Of a stretch of 64,000 nucleotides of DNA, positions 8,902 to 18,057 are shown in pieces. The DNA comes from Desulforhopalus singaporensis (GTDB taxonomy: Bacteria; Desulfobacterota; Desulfobulbia; Desulfobulbales; Desulfocapsaceae), in contig NZ_FNJI01000012.1 in the NCBI RefSeq assembly GCF_900104445.1, positions 62,001 through 126,000 of the forward strand. Direction: 5' to 3'. The translations under genes were made by a program, and so were the position numbers. A model generated the notes under the pieces. That model searched no databases. It was not told where the DNA came from and saw only the letters and a program-made list of their open reading frames with translations. Position 1 is the stretch's first letter. Each line of letters starts with the position of its first letter.

Positions 8902-9846
8902 TTACCCAAGTGTTTCAATGCACTTGGTCAAGGTTTCCGGGGTGTCAAACTGCAGCGACGTCACATTGGCACCCTTTGGTGCTATTTTCCGCATCATTCC
9001 CTTCAGCACGGTTTTGGGGCCGATCTCTATAAAGGTGTCGACCCCACTCTCCATCATGGAGCTGATAATTTCGTACCAGCGGACCTTGGAAGCGATCTGC
9101 TTGGCCATACGCTCCTTCATCACTTCCGGTTCACTCTCCGTTTTGGCAGAAACATTGAAATAGACCGGAACAGAAGGTGCGGAGAAGGTGATATCGGCAA
9201 GAAACCGGGTAAAATCGGGTACCGCCTGCGCCACAAGCGGACTATGGTTCGCCACGCTTACGTTCAGGGGTATAACCTTGGCTCCGGCTTCTTCGGCAAG
9301 TTTGGTTACGCCGTCAAGCCCCTCCATGGTACCCGAGACCACAATCTGTTCCGGGGTGTTGTGGTTGGCAACGGTCACCACCCCTGGTCCGTCGTAAGCG
9401 GCGATAAGCTGGTCGACCTTTTCGATATTCAGGCCAAGCAGGGCTCTCATGCCACCGGGGTTTTTGTCACCCTCACGCTCCATCAGGGCACCCCTCTTGG
9501 CTACCAGCCTGATCGCATCTTCGGCACTGATCACCCCTGCGCCGTAAAGCGCTGAGTACTCGCCGAGGCTGTGACCGGCAAAGCAGCTCACGTCAAACCT
9601 GCCTGCGGTCTCCTGCAGAAACGCCTGCCAGCAGATCAGGTTGGCGACGGTTATTGCCGGCTGCAGAGTAGCAGCTCTGGTTAGCTTTTCCATGGGCCCT
9701 TCGTCGGAGATCTGTCCCAGATTGATGTCACAGACCTTCTCCGCCAATGTCATAAGAGCGTCACACTGACTGTATTGTTTTCTGAATTCCTGCCCCATGC
9801 CCAGGTATTGCGACCCCTGTCCGGGAAAAAGTACGGCTATCTTCAT
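8902..9846 (-). CDS. fabD: Malonyl-CoA:ACP transacylase
   Basis: 314 residues, the usual length. It transfers malonyl from CoA to acyl carrier protein for fatty acid elongation, in the cytoplasm. LFPGQGSQYLGMG is at the N-terminus, the nucleophile serine is S93 in GHSLGEYSAL, and the ANHNTPEQIVVSG and VSVANHSPLV segments carry the conserved histidine of the catalytic dyad. The ATG overlaps the lspA stop by four bases (ATGA), so the two are translationally coupled. Other fab genes are not adjacent, so this fabD sits outside a classical fab cluster. Confidence 0.97.
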   Translation of the reverse strand: MKIAVLFPGQGSQYLGMGQEFRKQYSQCDALMTLAEKVCDINLGQISDEGPMEKLTRAATLQPAITVANLICWQAFLQETAGRFDVSCFAGHSLGEYSALYGAGVISAEDAIRLVAKRGALMEREGDKNPGGMRALLGLNIEKVDQLIAAYDGPGVVTVANHNTPEQIVVSGTMEGLDGVTKLAEEAGAKVIPLNVSVANHSPLVAQAVPDFTRFLADITFSAPSVPVYFNVSAKTESEPEVMKERMAKQIASKVRWYEIISSMMESGVDTFIEIGPKTVLKGMMRKIAPKGANVTSLQFDTPETLTKCIETLG

Positions 9847-10328
9847 ATTCGTCCACTTTGATTTTGTTTTTTTTCTTCAATAAAACTTAAAACTATAAAA
9901 CTGCCTGCACCGATGCAGATAGCTGAGTCAGCAATATTAAACGCCGGCCAGTGATATCCGCCCAGATAAAAATCGAGAAAATCGATAACTTCACCATAAA
10001 CCAGCCGATCGACGATATTGCCTGCGGCTCCTCCGGCAATGCAGCCCAGCGGCAGGACATATTGCGGGCTCTGTGACCGGATCCTGAAAACGGCAACGGT
10101 AATTCCAACTATTGCCGCCACCCCCACAGCAAGGAAAAAGTAGTGCTTGAAAGGTGATTGATAATCGGCCAGCAGACTGAATGCGGCTCCGGGGTTGGTC
10201 ACGTAAACCAGGTTGAAAAAGCCCGGGATAACTTCCAGCGTTTCATACAGACTGAGCAGCCTGGTGACCAGCAGCTTGGTTATCTGGTCGACCAGGACTA
10301 CTCCTGAAAAGATTGCAAAATAGTTCAA
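9843..10328 (-). CDS. lspA: Lipoprotein signal peptidase II
   Basis: 161-residue aspartic membrane protease that removes signal peptides from diacylglyceryl-modified prolipoproteins. VDQITKLLV in helix 1, GNIVDRLVYGEVIDF with the first catalytic Asp, and FNIADSAICIG with the second are all present, and four helices are predicted. The open frame extends far upstream through ileS, but the family start fits a TTG at 10326-10328, two bases after the ileS stop. That gives a normal LspA length and implies coupling to ileS translation. It overlaps fabD by four bases. Confidence 0.92.
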   Translation of the reverse strand: MNYFAIFSGVVLVDQITKLLVTRLLSLYETLEVIPGFFNLVYVTNPGAAFSLLADYQSPFKHYFFLAVGVAAIVGITVAVFRIRSQSPQYVLPLGCIAGGAAGNIVDRLVYGEVIDFLDFYLGGYHWPAFNIADSAICIGAGSFIVLSFIEEKKQNQSGRI

Positions 10329-10330
10329 TG

Positions 10331-13144
10331 CTACAGCCCCATCTCCGCAATAACCGATCCGCAGCGGTCGCAGATTTCCGGGTGCGCATCTATCCGCCCT
10401 ACCGTTTCCGATCGGGTCCAGCACCGGGAGCATTTCTCTCCTGAAGCCCCCTTGACCTGAATCACAAACCCCTCCAGTTCCACACTTTCGTAGCGGATAC
10501 CGTCCTGGGATTGTTGTTCGCCAAGTTCTTCCATCTCGGAAATTATGGAAATTTCCTTTACCGTTCGCCACTCCTGTTTCACAAACCGCTCCAGCTCTCC
10601 TTCTGCCCTGAGCAGCACCCTGGCCTCAAGAGAGTGACCGATTACTTTTTCTTTTCTTGCTATCTCAAGGGCTTTGGTAATTTCCGAACGAACCTTGATA
10701 AGTTTCTCCCACTTAGCCATCATGGCATCATCGCAGTCAATGTCCTTTGGTGACGGAAAATCCCTGAAAAAGATCGATTCCTCAAGAGAATCCTGGTCTT
10801 TGCGGCCATACAGCGAATCAAACGCTTCTGCCGAGGTGAAACAGAGTATCGGGCTCATCAGCAAAAGCAGGCCGTCGAGAATGTCGAACAGCACCGTCTG
10901 CGCCGCCCGCCGTGGTTCGGAGTCGGTCCCCGACGTATACAGCCTGTCCTTTAAGATATCGAGGTAGAACGAACTCATGGTCGTTCCGCAGAAATAGTTC
11001 AACGCCTGGTAGATTGCGTGAAACTCATATTTTCCGTAGGCGTCGGAAACCTTGTGCCTCAGCTGCTCGAATTTTGCAAGCGCCCATAGGTCCAGTTCCG
11101 GCATCCTGGATGTTTCCACCCGATGTTTCTGCGGGTCGAAGTCGTGGAGGTTGCCCAGAAAGTATCTTATGGTATTGCGGATTTTTCGATAGGAGTCAGA
11201 TACCTGCTTGAGAATTTCATCGGACACCTTGATATCGTCACGATAGTCCTCGCTGGCAACCCATAAACGAAGAATTTCGGCACCGTATTTCTCTATCACC
11301 TCGGAGGGAACCACCACGTTGCCGACCGATTTCGACATCTTCTTGCCCTGTCCGTCAACCACATATCCGTGGGTAAGAACACCGTTAAAAGGCGCTCTTT
11401 CGCGAGTCCCGGTGGAGGCCAGCAATGAGCTCTGGAACCATCCCCGATGCTGGTCGCTCCCCTCAAGATAAAGATCGGCAGGGGAATCCAGTTCCTCTCG
11501 CACCTCACAGACCGCGGCATGGCTAACCCCGGAGTCGAACCATACATCCAGGATATCCTGTTCCTGGACGAAATTGGTACCGCCGCAGCTGGAACAGGAC
11601 AGGTTTTCCGGCAGAAAATCCTCAACGCCATGGCTGTACCAGGCATCGGCACCTTCCTTGTTGAACAGTTCATCGATTCTGTCAACCAGGGCCTGGTCCC
11701 TGACAACCTCGCCACAATCCTTGCAGCTGACCACTGTCAGGGGAACACCCCAGCTTCTCTGCCGCGAAAGACACCAGTCAGGACGCGATTCGACCATCGA
11801 GTAGATGCGCTGCATTCCCCACCCCGGGGTCCAGGTTACATTTTTGATTTCAGCGAGGGCTTTTTCCCGCAGCCCGTTGTTCTGCATCGAGATAAACCAC
11901 TGGGGAGTGGCGCGGTACATGACCGGTTTCTTACAGCGCCAGCAGTGGGGATAGCTGTGATTGATGGCCGATTCACTTACCAGTGCGCCCGATTCATCCA
12001 TATCCCGGTTGATCTTTTTATTAACCTCCGGCACCTTCTCTCCTGCATACTTGCCGGCTTCAGCGGTATACATTCCCTCTCCATCCACCGGGGAGAGAAT
12101 ATCGAGACCGTACCTGAGCCCGGTCTGGTAGTCGTCGGCACCGTGTCCGGGAGCTGTATGAACGCATCCGGTACCGGCATCGGCGGTAACATAGTCAGCC
12201 AGCACCAGCAGAGACTGCCTCTGCATAAACGGATGCAGACATTTTCGCTTTTCAAATTTTTTGGCGCCAAACGTCGCCGCCACCTCATAGTCGGTACGGC
12301 CCGTTTCGGCCATCACCTTTTCAACCAGATCCTGGGCGATAATCCAGGTTTCGCCCCCGGTCTTGACAGCCGCGTAAGTAAATTCCGGATGCAGGGCCAC
12401 GGCCAGGTTGGCCGGCAGCGTCCACGGTGTCGTGGTCCAGATTATGAAAGATACATCATCGCCCGCCAGAGCCGGGTCAATATCGGAAAAATCGCCGTCG
12501 GTCCTAAACTTTACATAGATCGATGGCGAGCTGTGGTCGTGATATTCAACTTCAGCCTCGGCCAGGGCCGTGGTACAGGTGGAGCACCAATACACCGGTT
12601 TCCTGTTTTTTACCACCGAACCGGAAAGCAGGAATTTATTGAACTCCCTGGCGATAGTCGCTTCGTACCCGTAGTTGATGGTCAGGTAGGGATTGTCCCA
12701 GTCGCCGAGCACCCCGAGTCTTTTAAACTGTTCTTTCTGGATCTTGATCCACTTATTGGCATATTTACGGCAGGCCGCCCTTTTTGAAAGGGTCGGGATA
12801 GTCCTTTTCTTCTCGCCGAGCTCCTTGTCCACATTGTGTTCTATCGGCAGTCCGTGACAGTCCCACCCGGGGATGTACGGGGCATTGAACCCGGCCATCC
12901 TTTTGGACCGGAGTATGATATCCTTGAGAATTTTATTGAACGCCGTTCCCAGATGAATATTTCCGTTGGCATACGGAGGCCCGTCATGAAGCACATAGAG
13001 CGGTTTTTCCGCAGATTTTTCCTGTATTTTTTTATATAAATCCGCCTTGTCCCATTGTTTGAGAACCATCGGCTCTTTCTGGGCAAGATTGGCTTTCATC
13101 TTAAACCCGGTTTGGGGCAGATTAAGGGTGTCCCTGTAATCCAT
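10331..13144 (-). CDS. ileS: Isoleucine--tRNA ligase
   Basis: 937-residue class I synthetase that charges tRNA-Ile. PYANGNIHLG is the HIGH-type motif and KKMSKSVGN the KMSKS loop; the large CP1 editing domain lies between them. The C-terminus has a zinc finger (CSRCW with CDRCG), typical of the long bacterial type. The open frame begins 29 codons earlier, but I chose the ATG at 13144 because AGGAG sits just upstream and the protein then starts MDYRDTLNLPQTGF, the family start. lspA and fabD follow directly, so ileS-lspA-fabD is a likely operon; ileS-lspA adjacency is common in proteobacteria. Confidence 0.97.
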   Translation of the reverse strand: MDYRDTLNLPQTGFKMKANLAQKEPMVLKQWDKADLYKKIQEKSAEKPLYVLHDGPPYANGNIHLGTAFNKILKDIILRSKRMAGFNAPYIPGWDCHGLPIEHNVDKELGEKKRTIPTLSKRAACRKYANKWIKIQKEQFKRLGVLGDWDNPYLTINYGYEATIAREFNKFLLSGSVVKNRKPVYWCSTCTTALAEAEVEYHDHSSPSIYVKFRTDGDFSDIDPALAGDDVSFIIWTTTPWTLPANLAVALHPEFTYAAVKTGGETWIIAQDLVEKVMAETGRTDYEVAATFGAKKFEKRKCLHPFMQRQSLLVLADYVTADAGTGCVHTAPGHGADDYQTGLRYGLDILSPVDGEGMYTAEAGKYAGEKVPEVNKKINRDMDESGALVSESAINHSYPHCWRCKKPVMYRATPQWFISMQNNGLREKALAEIKNVTWTPGWGMQRIYSMVESRPDWCLSRQRSWGVPLTVVSCKDCGEVVRDQALVDRIDELFNKEGADAWYSHGVEDFLPENLSCSSCGGTNFVQEQDILDVWFDSGVSHAAVCEVREELDSPADLYLEGSDQHRGWFQSSLLASTGTRERAPFNGVLTHGYVVDGQGKKMSKSVGNVVVPSEVIEKYGAEILRLWVASEDYRDDIKVSDEILKQVSDSYRKIRNTIRYFLGNLHDFDPQKHRVETSRMPELDLWALAKFEQLRHKVSDAYGKYEFHAIYQALNYFCGTTMSSFYLDILKDRLYTSGTDSEPRRAAQTVLFDILDGLLLLMSPILCFTSAEAFDSLYGRKDQDSLEESIFFRDFPSPKDIDCDDAMMAKWEKLIKVRSEITKALEIARKEKVIGHSLEARVLLRAEGELERFVKQEWRTVKEISIISEMEELGEQQSQDGIRYESVELEGFVIQVKGASGEKCSRCWTRSETVGRIDAHPEICDRCGSVIAEMGL

Positions 13145-13626
13145 GATCGTCTCCTTGGCTATTTGACCGGGTAAAGAGTGATGCGCGATAGACCAAACTA
13201 CCCGAATTATCTGGAGTAACTTCCTTTGCAAGACCTATTAAAGTAAAACACAAAAGAATAACAACTGCGTGTCAAGTTGCAAGCCAATTTTGCAGTGCAA
13301 CGACAATGTCCCATATTTAACTGCCTCAGCATAGCTGAGAAAGGTTCTGGCCGGCTGGTCCGCCTGGGCCTCGCTGCGCTATTTTCTTTGCGCTTTCCTG
13401 TCTGAGAATTTGCGTTTCGTTGTTGAATACTATATATTTTTTTATTCTGAGCATAAGCAGCAGCACAAAGGTGACCGCTCTTGGCGCAAAACCGCCCGGG
13501 ATGCTGCTGCCCGACCACTGCGACGAGGATACCCATAACATTTACCGTAGACGTTTTTGTAATCAAGAGCTGCACCACAATGTAACGCGTATGAACAAAA
13601 AATCAGTCAGCAGACAGCAGGAGGCG
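13145..13626. other. Divergent intergenic region ileS / ftsE
   Basis: 482 bases between divergent ileS and ftsE. Short frames on both strands show no recognisable protein. The middle (about 13405-13445) is AT-rich, with TTGTTGAATACTATATATTT, and is a plausible promoter zone for one or both directions, though I could not define matching boxes. I looked for a T-box leader ahead of ileS and did not find one. Confidence 0.5.
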
Positions 13627-14301
13627 ATGATCGAAATGATCAAGGTTTCCAAATATTATCCGGTAAATGTCGTCGCTTTGCAGGATGTTTCCGTTTCTAT
13701 TTCCACCGGGGAACTTTTCTTTATCATCGGCAAGAGCGGAGCGGGAAAAACCACGCTACTCAAGCTTGTCAGCTCCATGGAACTTCCTTCCAACGGGTTG
13801 ATAGAAATCGCCGGAAAACCGACAAGCAAGCTCAAAGGTGTGAAACTTGCCAGGTTGAGGCAGAGAATCGGGGTGGCATATCAGGACTTCAAGCTGCTGG
13901 CCGACAGGACAGCCGCTGAAAACATCGCCATCTCCATGGAGGTTTCGTACAAGAAACCGCAGATTATCAGGAAAAGAGTCAGGGAACTCCTGGAGCAGCT
14001 CGATCTCACCGACAAGCACGGCACCATAACCGGGGAGCTGTCCCGCGGCGAACAACAGCGCGTTGCCCTGGCACGGGCCATTGCCAATTCACCGACAATG
14101 ATTCTCGTCGATGAACCTACCGGCAACCTGGATGCTGCGACCACGGAAAGGGTTATGAATCTTCTGCATAAATGCAACAAATCCGGGGCTACCATAGTTA
14201 TCGCCACCCACGATGAAACCATCTACAAAAACTCGCCACACCGGGTCATGGAACTCAAGCACGGAGCTGTCCACTCGCTCACGGGAGGGCTTTTAATATG
14301 A
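13627..14301 (+). CDS. ftsE: Cell division ATP-binding protein FtsE
   Basis: 224-residue ABC ATPase that with FtsX controls septal peptidoglycan hydrolysis. Walker A is [12 protein letters not shown], the Q-loop is in AYQDFKLL, the signature is LSRGEQQR, Walker B is MILVDEPTG, and the H-loop is ATHDE. The open frame extends upstream, but ATG 13627 gives the normal FtsE N-terminus ([11 protein letters not shown]) and AGGAGG lies just before it. Spacing is short (2 bases), so ATG 13636 is an alternative. Its stop overlaps the ftsX start (ATGA). Confidence 0.95.
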   Translation: MIEMIKVSKYYPVNVVALQDVSVSISTGELFFIIGKSGAGKTTLLKLVSSMELPSNGLIEIAGKPTSKLKGVKLARLRQRIGVAYQDFKLLADRTAAENIAISMEVSYKKPQIIRKRVRELLEQLDLTDKHGTITGELSRGEQQRVALARAIANSPTMILVDEPTGNLDAATTERVMNLLHKCNKSGATIVIATHDETIYKNSPHRVMELKHGAVHSLTGGLLI

Positions 14302-15185
14302 GCTTCTGGTTCACAGTGATACGACAGGTGGGACGCAACCTGCGCCAGACCTGGGGGTCCCAGCTCATGACGCTCTTTACCGTGACCCTGTCGGTGCTGA
14401 TTTTTGCTTTTTTCTACCTGATCTACTCCAATATGCTTCATTTTGGCGACAAACTCGGCGACGATCTGCGCCTTATAGTCTATCTGGAAGAGGAACCGGG
14501 GCCTGAGCTGCAGCAACAGCTCAGAAAGAAAATCGAACAGTTCGACCAGGTCGAGTCCATACGTTTTGTCTCGCGAATCGACGCCTACGAACGATTTGCC
14601 GAACAACTGGGGGACAACAGGGGAGTACTCGATGATATGCCGAAAGATTTTCTGCCGCCGTCGATCGAGGTAATTCCCCTGAAAACCCTGAGCAGTCTCA
14701 ACCAGGTGAAGCTGTTCTCGTCATATCTGAGAAAACTTGCCGGGGCAACCAAGGTACAGTACGGCCAGGAATGGGTGGAAAGATTCTACAATTTTACCAG
14801 GCTGATATCAATAATCGTGGCGCTCAGCGGAATTTTACTCATAATGACTACCATCTTCATGGTTGCCTACACCATCCGCCTCACTATTCTCGGCAGACAG
14901 GACGAGCTGGAACTTCTCAAGCTCGTCGGCGCCACCAACAATTACATCAGGACTCCTTTTTTCCTTGAAGGACTGCTTCAGGGAGTGCTGGGGTCGACCT
15001 TTGGTATCGCCTCACTCTACATTCTCTTTCAGTGGATACAGAATCATTTTTCCGGACCGGGATTTCTCAACATGTTTGAGTTTTCCTTTTTTTCTCCCAG
15101 TGTCAGCCTGGCAATCATTTGCGTCTCGGTACTCCTGTGCACCTTGGGAAGTTATTCGACCATGCATAAATTCCTCCGAATCTAG
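14298..15185 (+). CDS. ftsX: Cell division protein FtsX
   Basis: 295-residue FtsX, the permease-like partner of FtsE. Helix 1 (about 22-45) is followed by an extracytoplasmic domain (about 50-170, with IRFVSRIDAYERF and LPPSIEVIP), then three C-terminal helices in an FtsX/MacB-type module. FtsEX does not transport; ATP hydrolysis by FtsE is relayed through FtsX to a periplasmic hydrolase activator such as EnvC. The next gene encodes an EnvC-like protein, which fits that role. Translationally coupled to ftsE. Confidence 0.95.
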   Translation: MSFWFTVIRQVGRNLRQTWGSQLMTLFTVTLSVLIFAFFYLIYSNMLHFGDKLGDDLRLIVYLEEEPGPELQQQLRKKIEQFDQVESIRFVSRIDAYERFAEQLGDNRGVLDDMPKDFLPPSIEVIPLKTLSSLNQVKLFSSYLRKLAGATKVQYGQEWVERFYNFTRLISIIVALSGILLIMTTIFMVAYTIRLTILGRQDELELLKLVGATNNYIRTPFFLEGLLQGVLGSTFGIASLYILFQWIQNHFSGPGFLNMFEFSFFSPSVSLAIICVSVLLCTLGSYSTMHKFLRI

Positions 15186-15197
15186 AGCTATCGGCCC

Positions 15198-16454
15198 ATG
15201 ACCCCCTTGAACCTGAAAGCTGCCGGCCCGCTCCCTGTCGCAGGTACCATTTCGCAAGATGGAGGCGGCGCCAGCCGCAGGATCCCCGTCCGCCTTAACC
15301 GGTTGCTGCTGGCTCTTCTTTTTGTGGCGGCAACCTGCCACTGGTCCGGTGCCGAACAGGACGAGGTGGCCAGGGTACGGTCCAATGTACAACGGCTGCA
15401 GGAAAGCATCAGCCGCCAGGAGCAAAAAATTTCTGAAAGCCGCCAGGAAGAACAGTCCATACTCGCTGAGCTCGAGCGACTCGAACAGCAGATTTCCGGC
15501 CAGCAGGAAAAACTCGACGCCATAAAGCTGAAAGTGCTGCGTCAGGAGCTGTTGATCGAGGATCAGCAGGGGAAGCTCTACATTATAAAGGCCCAGAAAG
15601 ACACAGTGGAAAAACATCTCCAGAAGAGGATCACCGCCTATTACACAATGGGTGATATCGGGATTCTCAACGTGAGTTTTTCAACCAGAAGCCTCCCGGA
15701 GCTCCTCTCGTTTCGCGAAGCATTCGATCATCTTATCAACTACGACAGGGAAGTGCTGGTAAAATACAAGAAGACCATGGACCAGCAGCAGCGCGCCAAA
15801 CAGGCCCTTGAGCTTGAAAAAGAGGTGCTGGAAGATTTTCTCAGCCAGGCCAGGCAGGAAAAGGACAACCTCGAACAGTCCAAGGTCCGCAAAAGCGACC
15901 TTCTGGTACGGGTCCGCACCCAGGAAAAACTCCACCAGCAGGCGGTTGATGAGCTCAACGAAGCGTCCAGGTCCCTGGTCGACTCCATCGTTGCCATCAA
16001 GAACCAGCATGAAATCCTGGAACAAGGATTTATCGCCAACAAGGGCAGCCTGTCACCCCCGGCAAACGGCGTCATCGTCACGATTTTCGGCCAGAAAATA
16101 GAGGATAAATTCGGAATAACAGGCACTTCTTCAGGGATAGAGATAAGGGTGCCGGACTCCACCCCGGTGGTTTCGGTCAGTGAAGGAGAGGTTATTTTTT
16201 CAGATTATTTAAGGGGGTATGGCAATACCGTAATCATCCATCACGGATACCAATATTATACGGTAACTTCACGTCTGGAAAAACTTGGTGTCAGCAAGGG
16301 CATAAAAGTAGCCGCCCATGAAAAAATCGGCATAGCCGGAGACACCGCGACCCTTTTTAACCGAGGGATCTATTTTGAGATACGCCATGGCCGACAATCC
16401 CTTGATCCGCTGTTGTGGCTTAACCCGGACAAGATGGTTCTGTCCCAACGATAG
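15198..16454 (+). CDS. envC: EnvC-like murein hydrolase activator (coiled coil + degenerate LytM domain)
   Basis: 418 residues: a hydrophobic segment at about 32-52 acts as signal peptide or anchor, a long coiled coil spans about 55-265 (VARVRSNVQRLQESISRQEQ and onward), and a C-terminal M23/LytM domain covers about 285-415. The M23 zinc ligands are gone: the HxxxD position reads SSGIEI and the HxH position reads GIYFEIR. Catalytically dead LytM domains are characteristic of EnvC and NlpD, which activate amidases instead of cutting peptidoglycan. With ftsE-ftsX just upstream, an FtsEX-controlled activator is the best reading. Confidence 0.88.
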   Translation: MTPLNLKAAGPLPVAGTISQDGGGASRRIPVRLNRLLLALLFVAATCHWSGAEQDEVARVRSNVQRLQESISRQEQKISESRQEEQSILAELERLEQQISGQQEKLDAIKLKVLRQELLIEDQQGKLYIIKAQKDTVEKHLQKRITAYYTMGDIGILNVSFSTRSLPELLSFREAFDHLINYDREVLVKYKKTMDQQQRAKQALELEKEVLEDFLSQARQEKDNLEQSKVRKSDLLVRVRTQEKLHQQAVDELNEASRSLVDSIVAIKNQHEILEQGFIANKGSLSPPANGVIVTIFGQKIEDKFGITGTSSGIEIRVPDSTPVVSVSEGEVIFSDYLRGYGNTVIIHHGYQYYTVTSRLEKLGVSKGIKVAAHEKIGIAGDTATLFNRGIYFEIRHGRQSLDPLLWLNPDKMVLSQR

Positions 16455-16604
16455 AATTGTCACCTGTTATTTTTGTCGCAAAGAACAGTGATGGGTGCCC
16501 ATGGAAACCCCATTGACGACAGGCGCTGCCACCCGCAGCAGACGCAATTGCTCAACCATAGCCGTTAGGACAACAACTCAACCAATTCAACCCCATTGCC
16601 AGTC

Positions 16605-17915
16605 ATGACATCAATAACCGTTTTTTCCCGCAGCTGCTGTGCTCTCCTGACATTTTTCCTGCTCCTCCAAGCTCCGGCTTACGCCGATACCGACCAGGAA
16701 CAGCAGAGCACCACGTACAGGCAGCTCGAAATTTTCTCCAACGTTCTCAGCATTCTGCAACAGAACTACGTTGACGAGATAGACACCAAGGAAGCGCTCA
16801 ACGGTGCCATAAAAGGGTTGCTGCTCTCTCTTGATCCGCACTCATCCTACCTGCCGCCGGAAGACTTCAGGGAACTCCAGGAAGAAACCAGCGGATCCTT
16901 TTCGGGCATCGGCATTGAAGTGACCATTAAAAACGAACTTCTCACCATTGTCAGTCCCATTGCCGACACCCCTGCAGACCGCGCCGGGCTGCAGGCCAAT
17001 GATGTCATATTGGAAATAGACGGTGAAAAAACTAAAAATATGGGGTCTTTTGAAGCGATTAAAAAACTAAGGGGTCCGACAGGATCGAAAGTAACTCTTG
17101 CCGTACACCGGCAGGAATGGGAAGAGGCCAAGACGTTCACCTTGACCAGGGAGCTGATCTCCATTCAATCGGTTAAAAGTGAATTTCTCGCTCCGGGATT
17201 CGGCTATATCAGGATAACAAATTTTCAGAGCCACACCGCCGGAGACTTCAAGGTCAAGCTCAACGAACTTAACGATGAGCAAAAAGTCAAAGGACTGATA
17301 GTTGATCTCCGCAACAATCCCGGCGGGCTGCTCGACCAGGCGGTTGCCGTTGCCGACGTTTTTCTCTCGTCAGGGAATATCGTGTACACCAGGGGCAGGC
17401 GGGCCGACCAGGACAACACCTACACTGCCCACAGTCAGCCAAACGATGTCCGGATGCCGCTGGTTGTCCTGGTCAACGAAGGTTCGGCCAGCGCCTCTGA
17501 AATTGTCGCGGGAGCGGTCCAGGCCCAGAAACGCGGGATAATAGTCGGAATGAGAACGTTCGGCAAGGGGTCGGTTCAAACAGTCATACCTCTGCCCGAC
17601 GGCGCAGGGTTGAGAATGACCACGGCAACCTACTTTACCCCCGATAATCGTTCCATCCAGGCAAGAGGAATTGTTCCCGATGTTGAAGTTCCCCTCGCAC
17701 CCTGCATTGAGCAACCGGATCAGAATTCCCACAAAATATTGAAAGAAGCTGACCTGGACGGCCACCTCCCTGCCAACATATCTCCCACCGAGGGTGGAGA
17801 CGAGACGCCCCCCCCTGCCCTTTCACCAAAACTTGCAGAGGACAATCAGCTTCGCACGGCATACAATATTTTAAAAAGTATCGACCTCTATGCAACCTTC
17901 GGCAAGAAACAGTAA
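16605..17915 (+). CDS. ctpA: Carboxy-terminal processing peptidase (S41, PDZ)
   Basis: 436-residue periplasmic serine protease. A signal peptide ends near APAYA, an N-terminal helical cap follows, then a PDZ domain (about 85-165, GSFSGIGIEVTIKN and GLQANDVILEIDGEKT) and the S41 core with FGYIRITNFQ, VDLRNNPGGLL, the catalytic serine in EGSASASEI and the lysine in RTFGKGSVQ. The frame can start at TTG 16596; I prefer ATG 16605 because it opens directly into the signal peptide. CtpA homologs often sit after envC and process or degrade periplasmic and peptidoglycan-related proteins. Confidence 0.94.
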   Translation: MTSITVFSRSCCALLTFFLLLQAPAYADTDQEQQSTTYRQLEIFSNVLSILQQNYVDEIDTKEALNGAIKGLLLSLDPHSSYLPPEDFRELQEETSGSFSGIGIEVTIKNELLTIVSPIADTPADRAGLQANDVILEIDGEKTKNMGSFEAIKKLRGPTGSKVTLAVHRQEWEEAKTFTLTRELISIQSVKSEFLAPGFGYIRITNFQSHTAGDFKVKLNELNDEQKVKGLIVDLRNNPGGLLDQAVAVADVFLSSGNIVYTRGRRADQDNTYTAHSQPNDVRMPLVVLVNEGSASASEIVAGAVQAQKRGIIVGMRTFGKGSVQTVIPLPDGAGLRMTTATYFTPDNRSIQARGIVPDVEVPLAPCIEQPDQNSHKILKEADLDGHLPANISPTEGGDETPPPALSPKLAEDNQLRTAYNILKSIDLYATFGKKQ

Positions 17916-17935
17916 AACAACCGGTTGGTGCTAAC

Positions 17936-17983
17936 AAAAAACGCTGCACAGCGGGAGTCTCTACCCGCTGTGCAGCGTTTTTT
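17936..17983. terminator. Bidirectional terminator between ctpA and era
   Basis: Perfect 15-base-pair stem: ACGCTGCACAGCGGG (17941-17955) pairs with CCCGCTGTGCAGCGT (17964-17978) around an 8-base loop, flanked by A5 and T5. It serves both convergent genes. Confidence 0.92.
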
Positions 17984-18057
17984 ATTTTGACATTACAATA
18001 CCTGTTCCGGCCTGAGATCCCTTTTTGCCGCAGCCGCTAAAGGACCAGGCCGGGCTG

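Noticed and set aside
7546-9555. 669-codon plus-strand open frame
   Set aside because: It lies opposite the flippase-like gene and fabD, both with clear family motifs, and its translation has no recognisable domain.
11447-12787. 446-codon plus-strand open frame
   Set aside because: Antisense to ileS; a by-product of codon bias.
13145-13626. Possible T-box or other leader RNA before ileS
   Set aside because: No T-box sequence or specifier structure could be recognised, and the ileS start lies close to an ordinary ribosome binding site.
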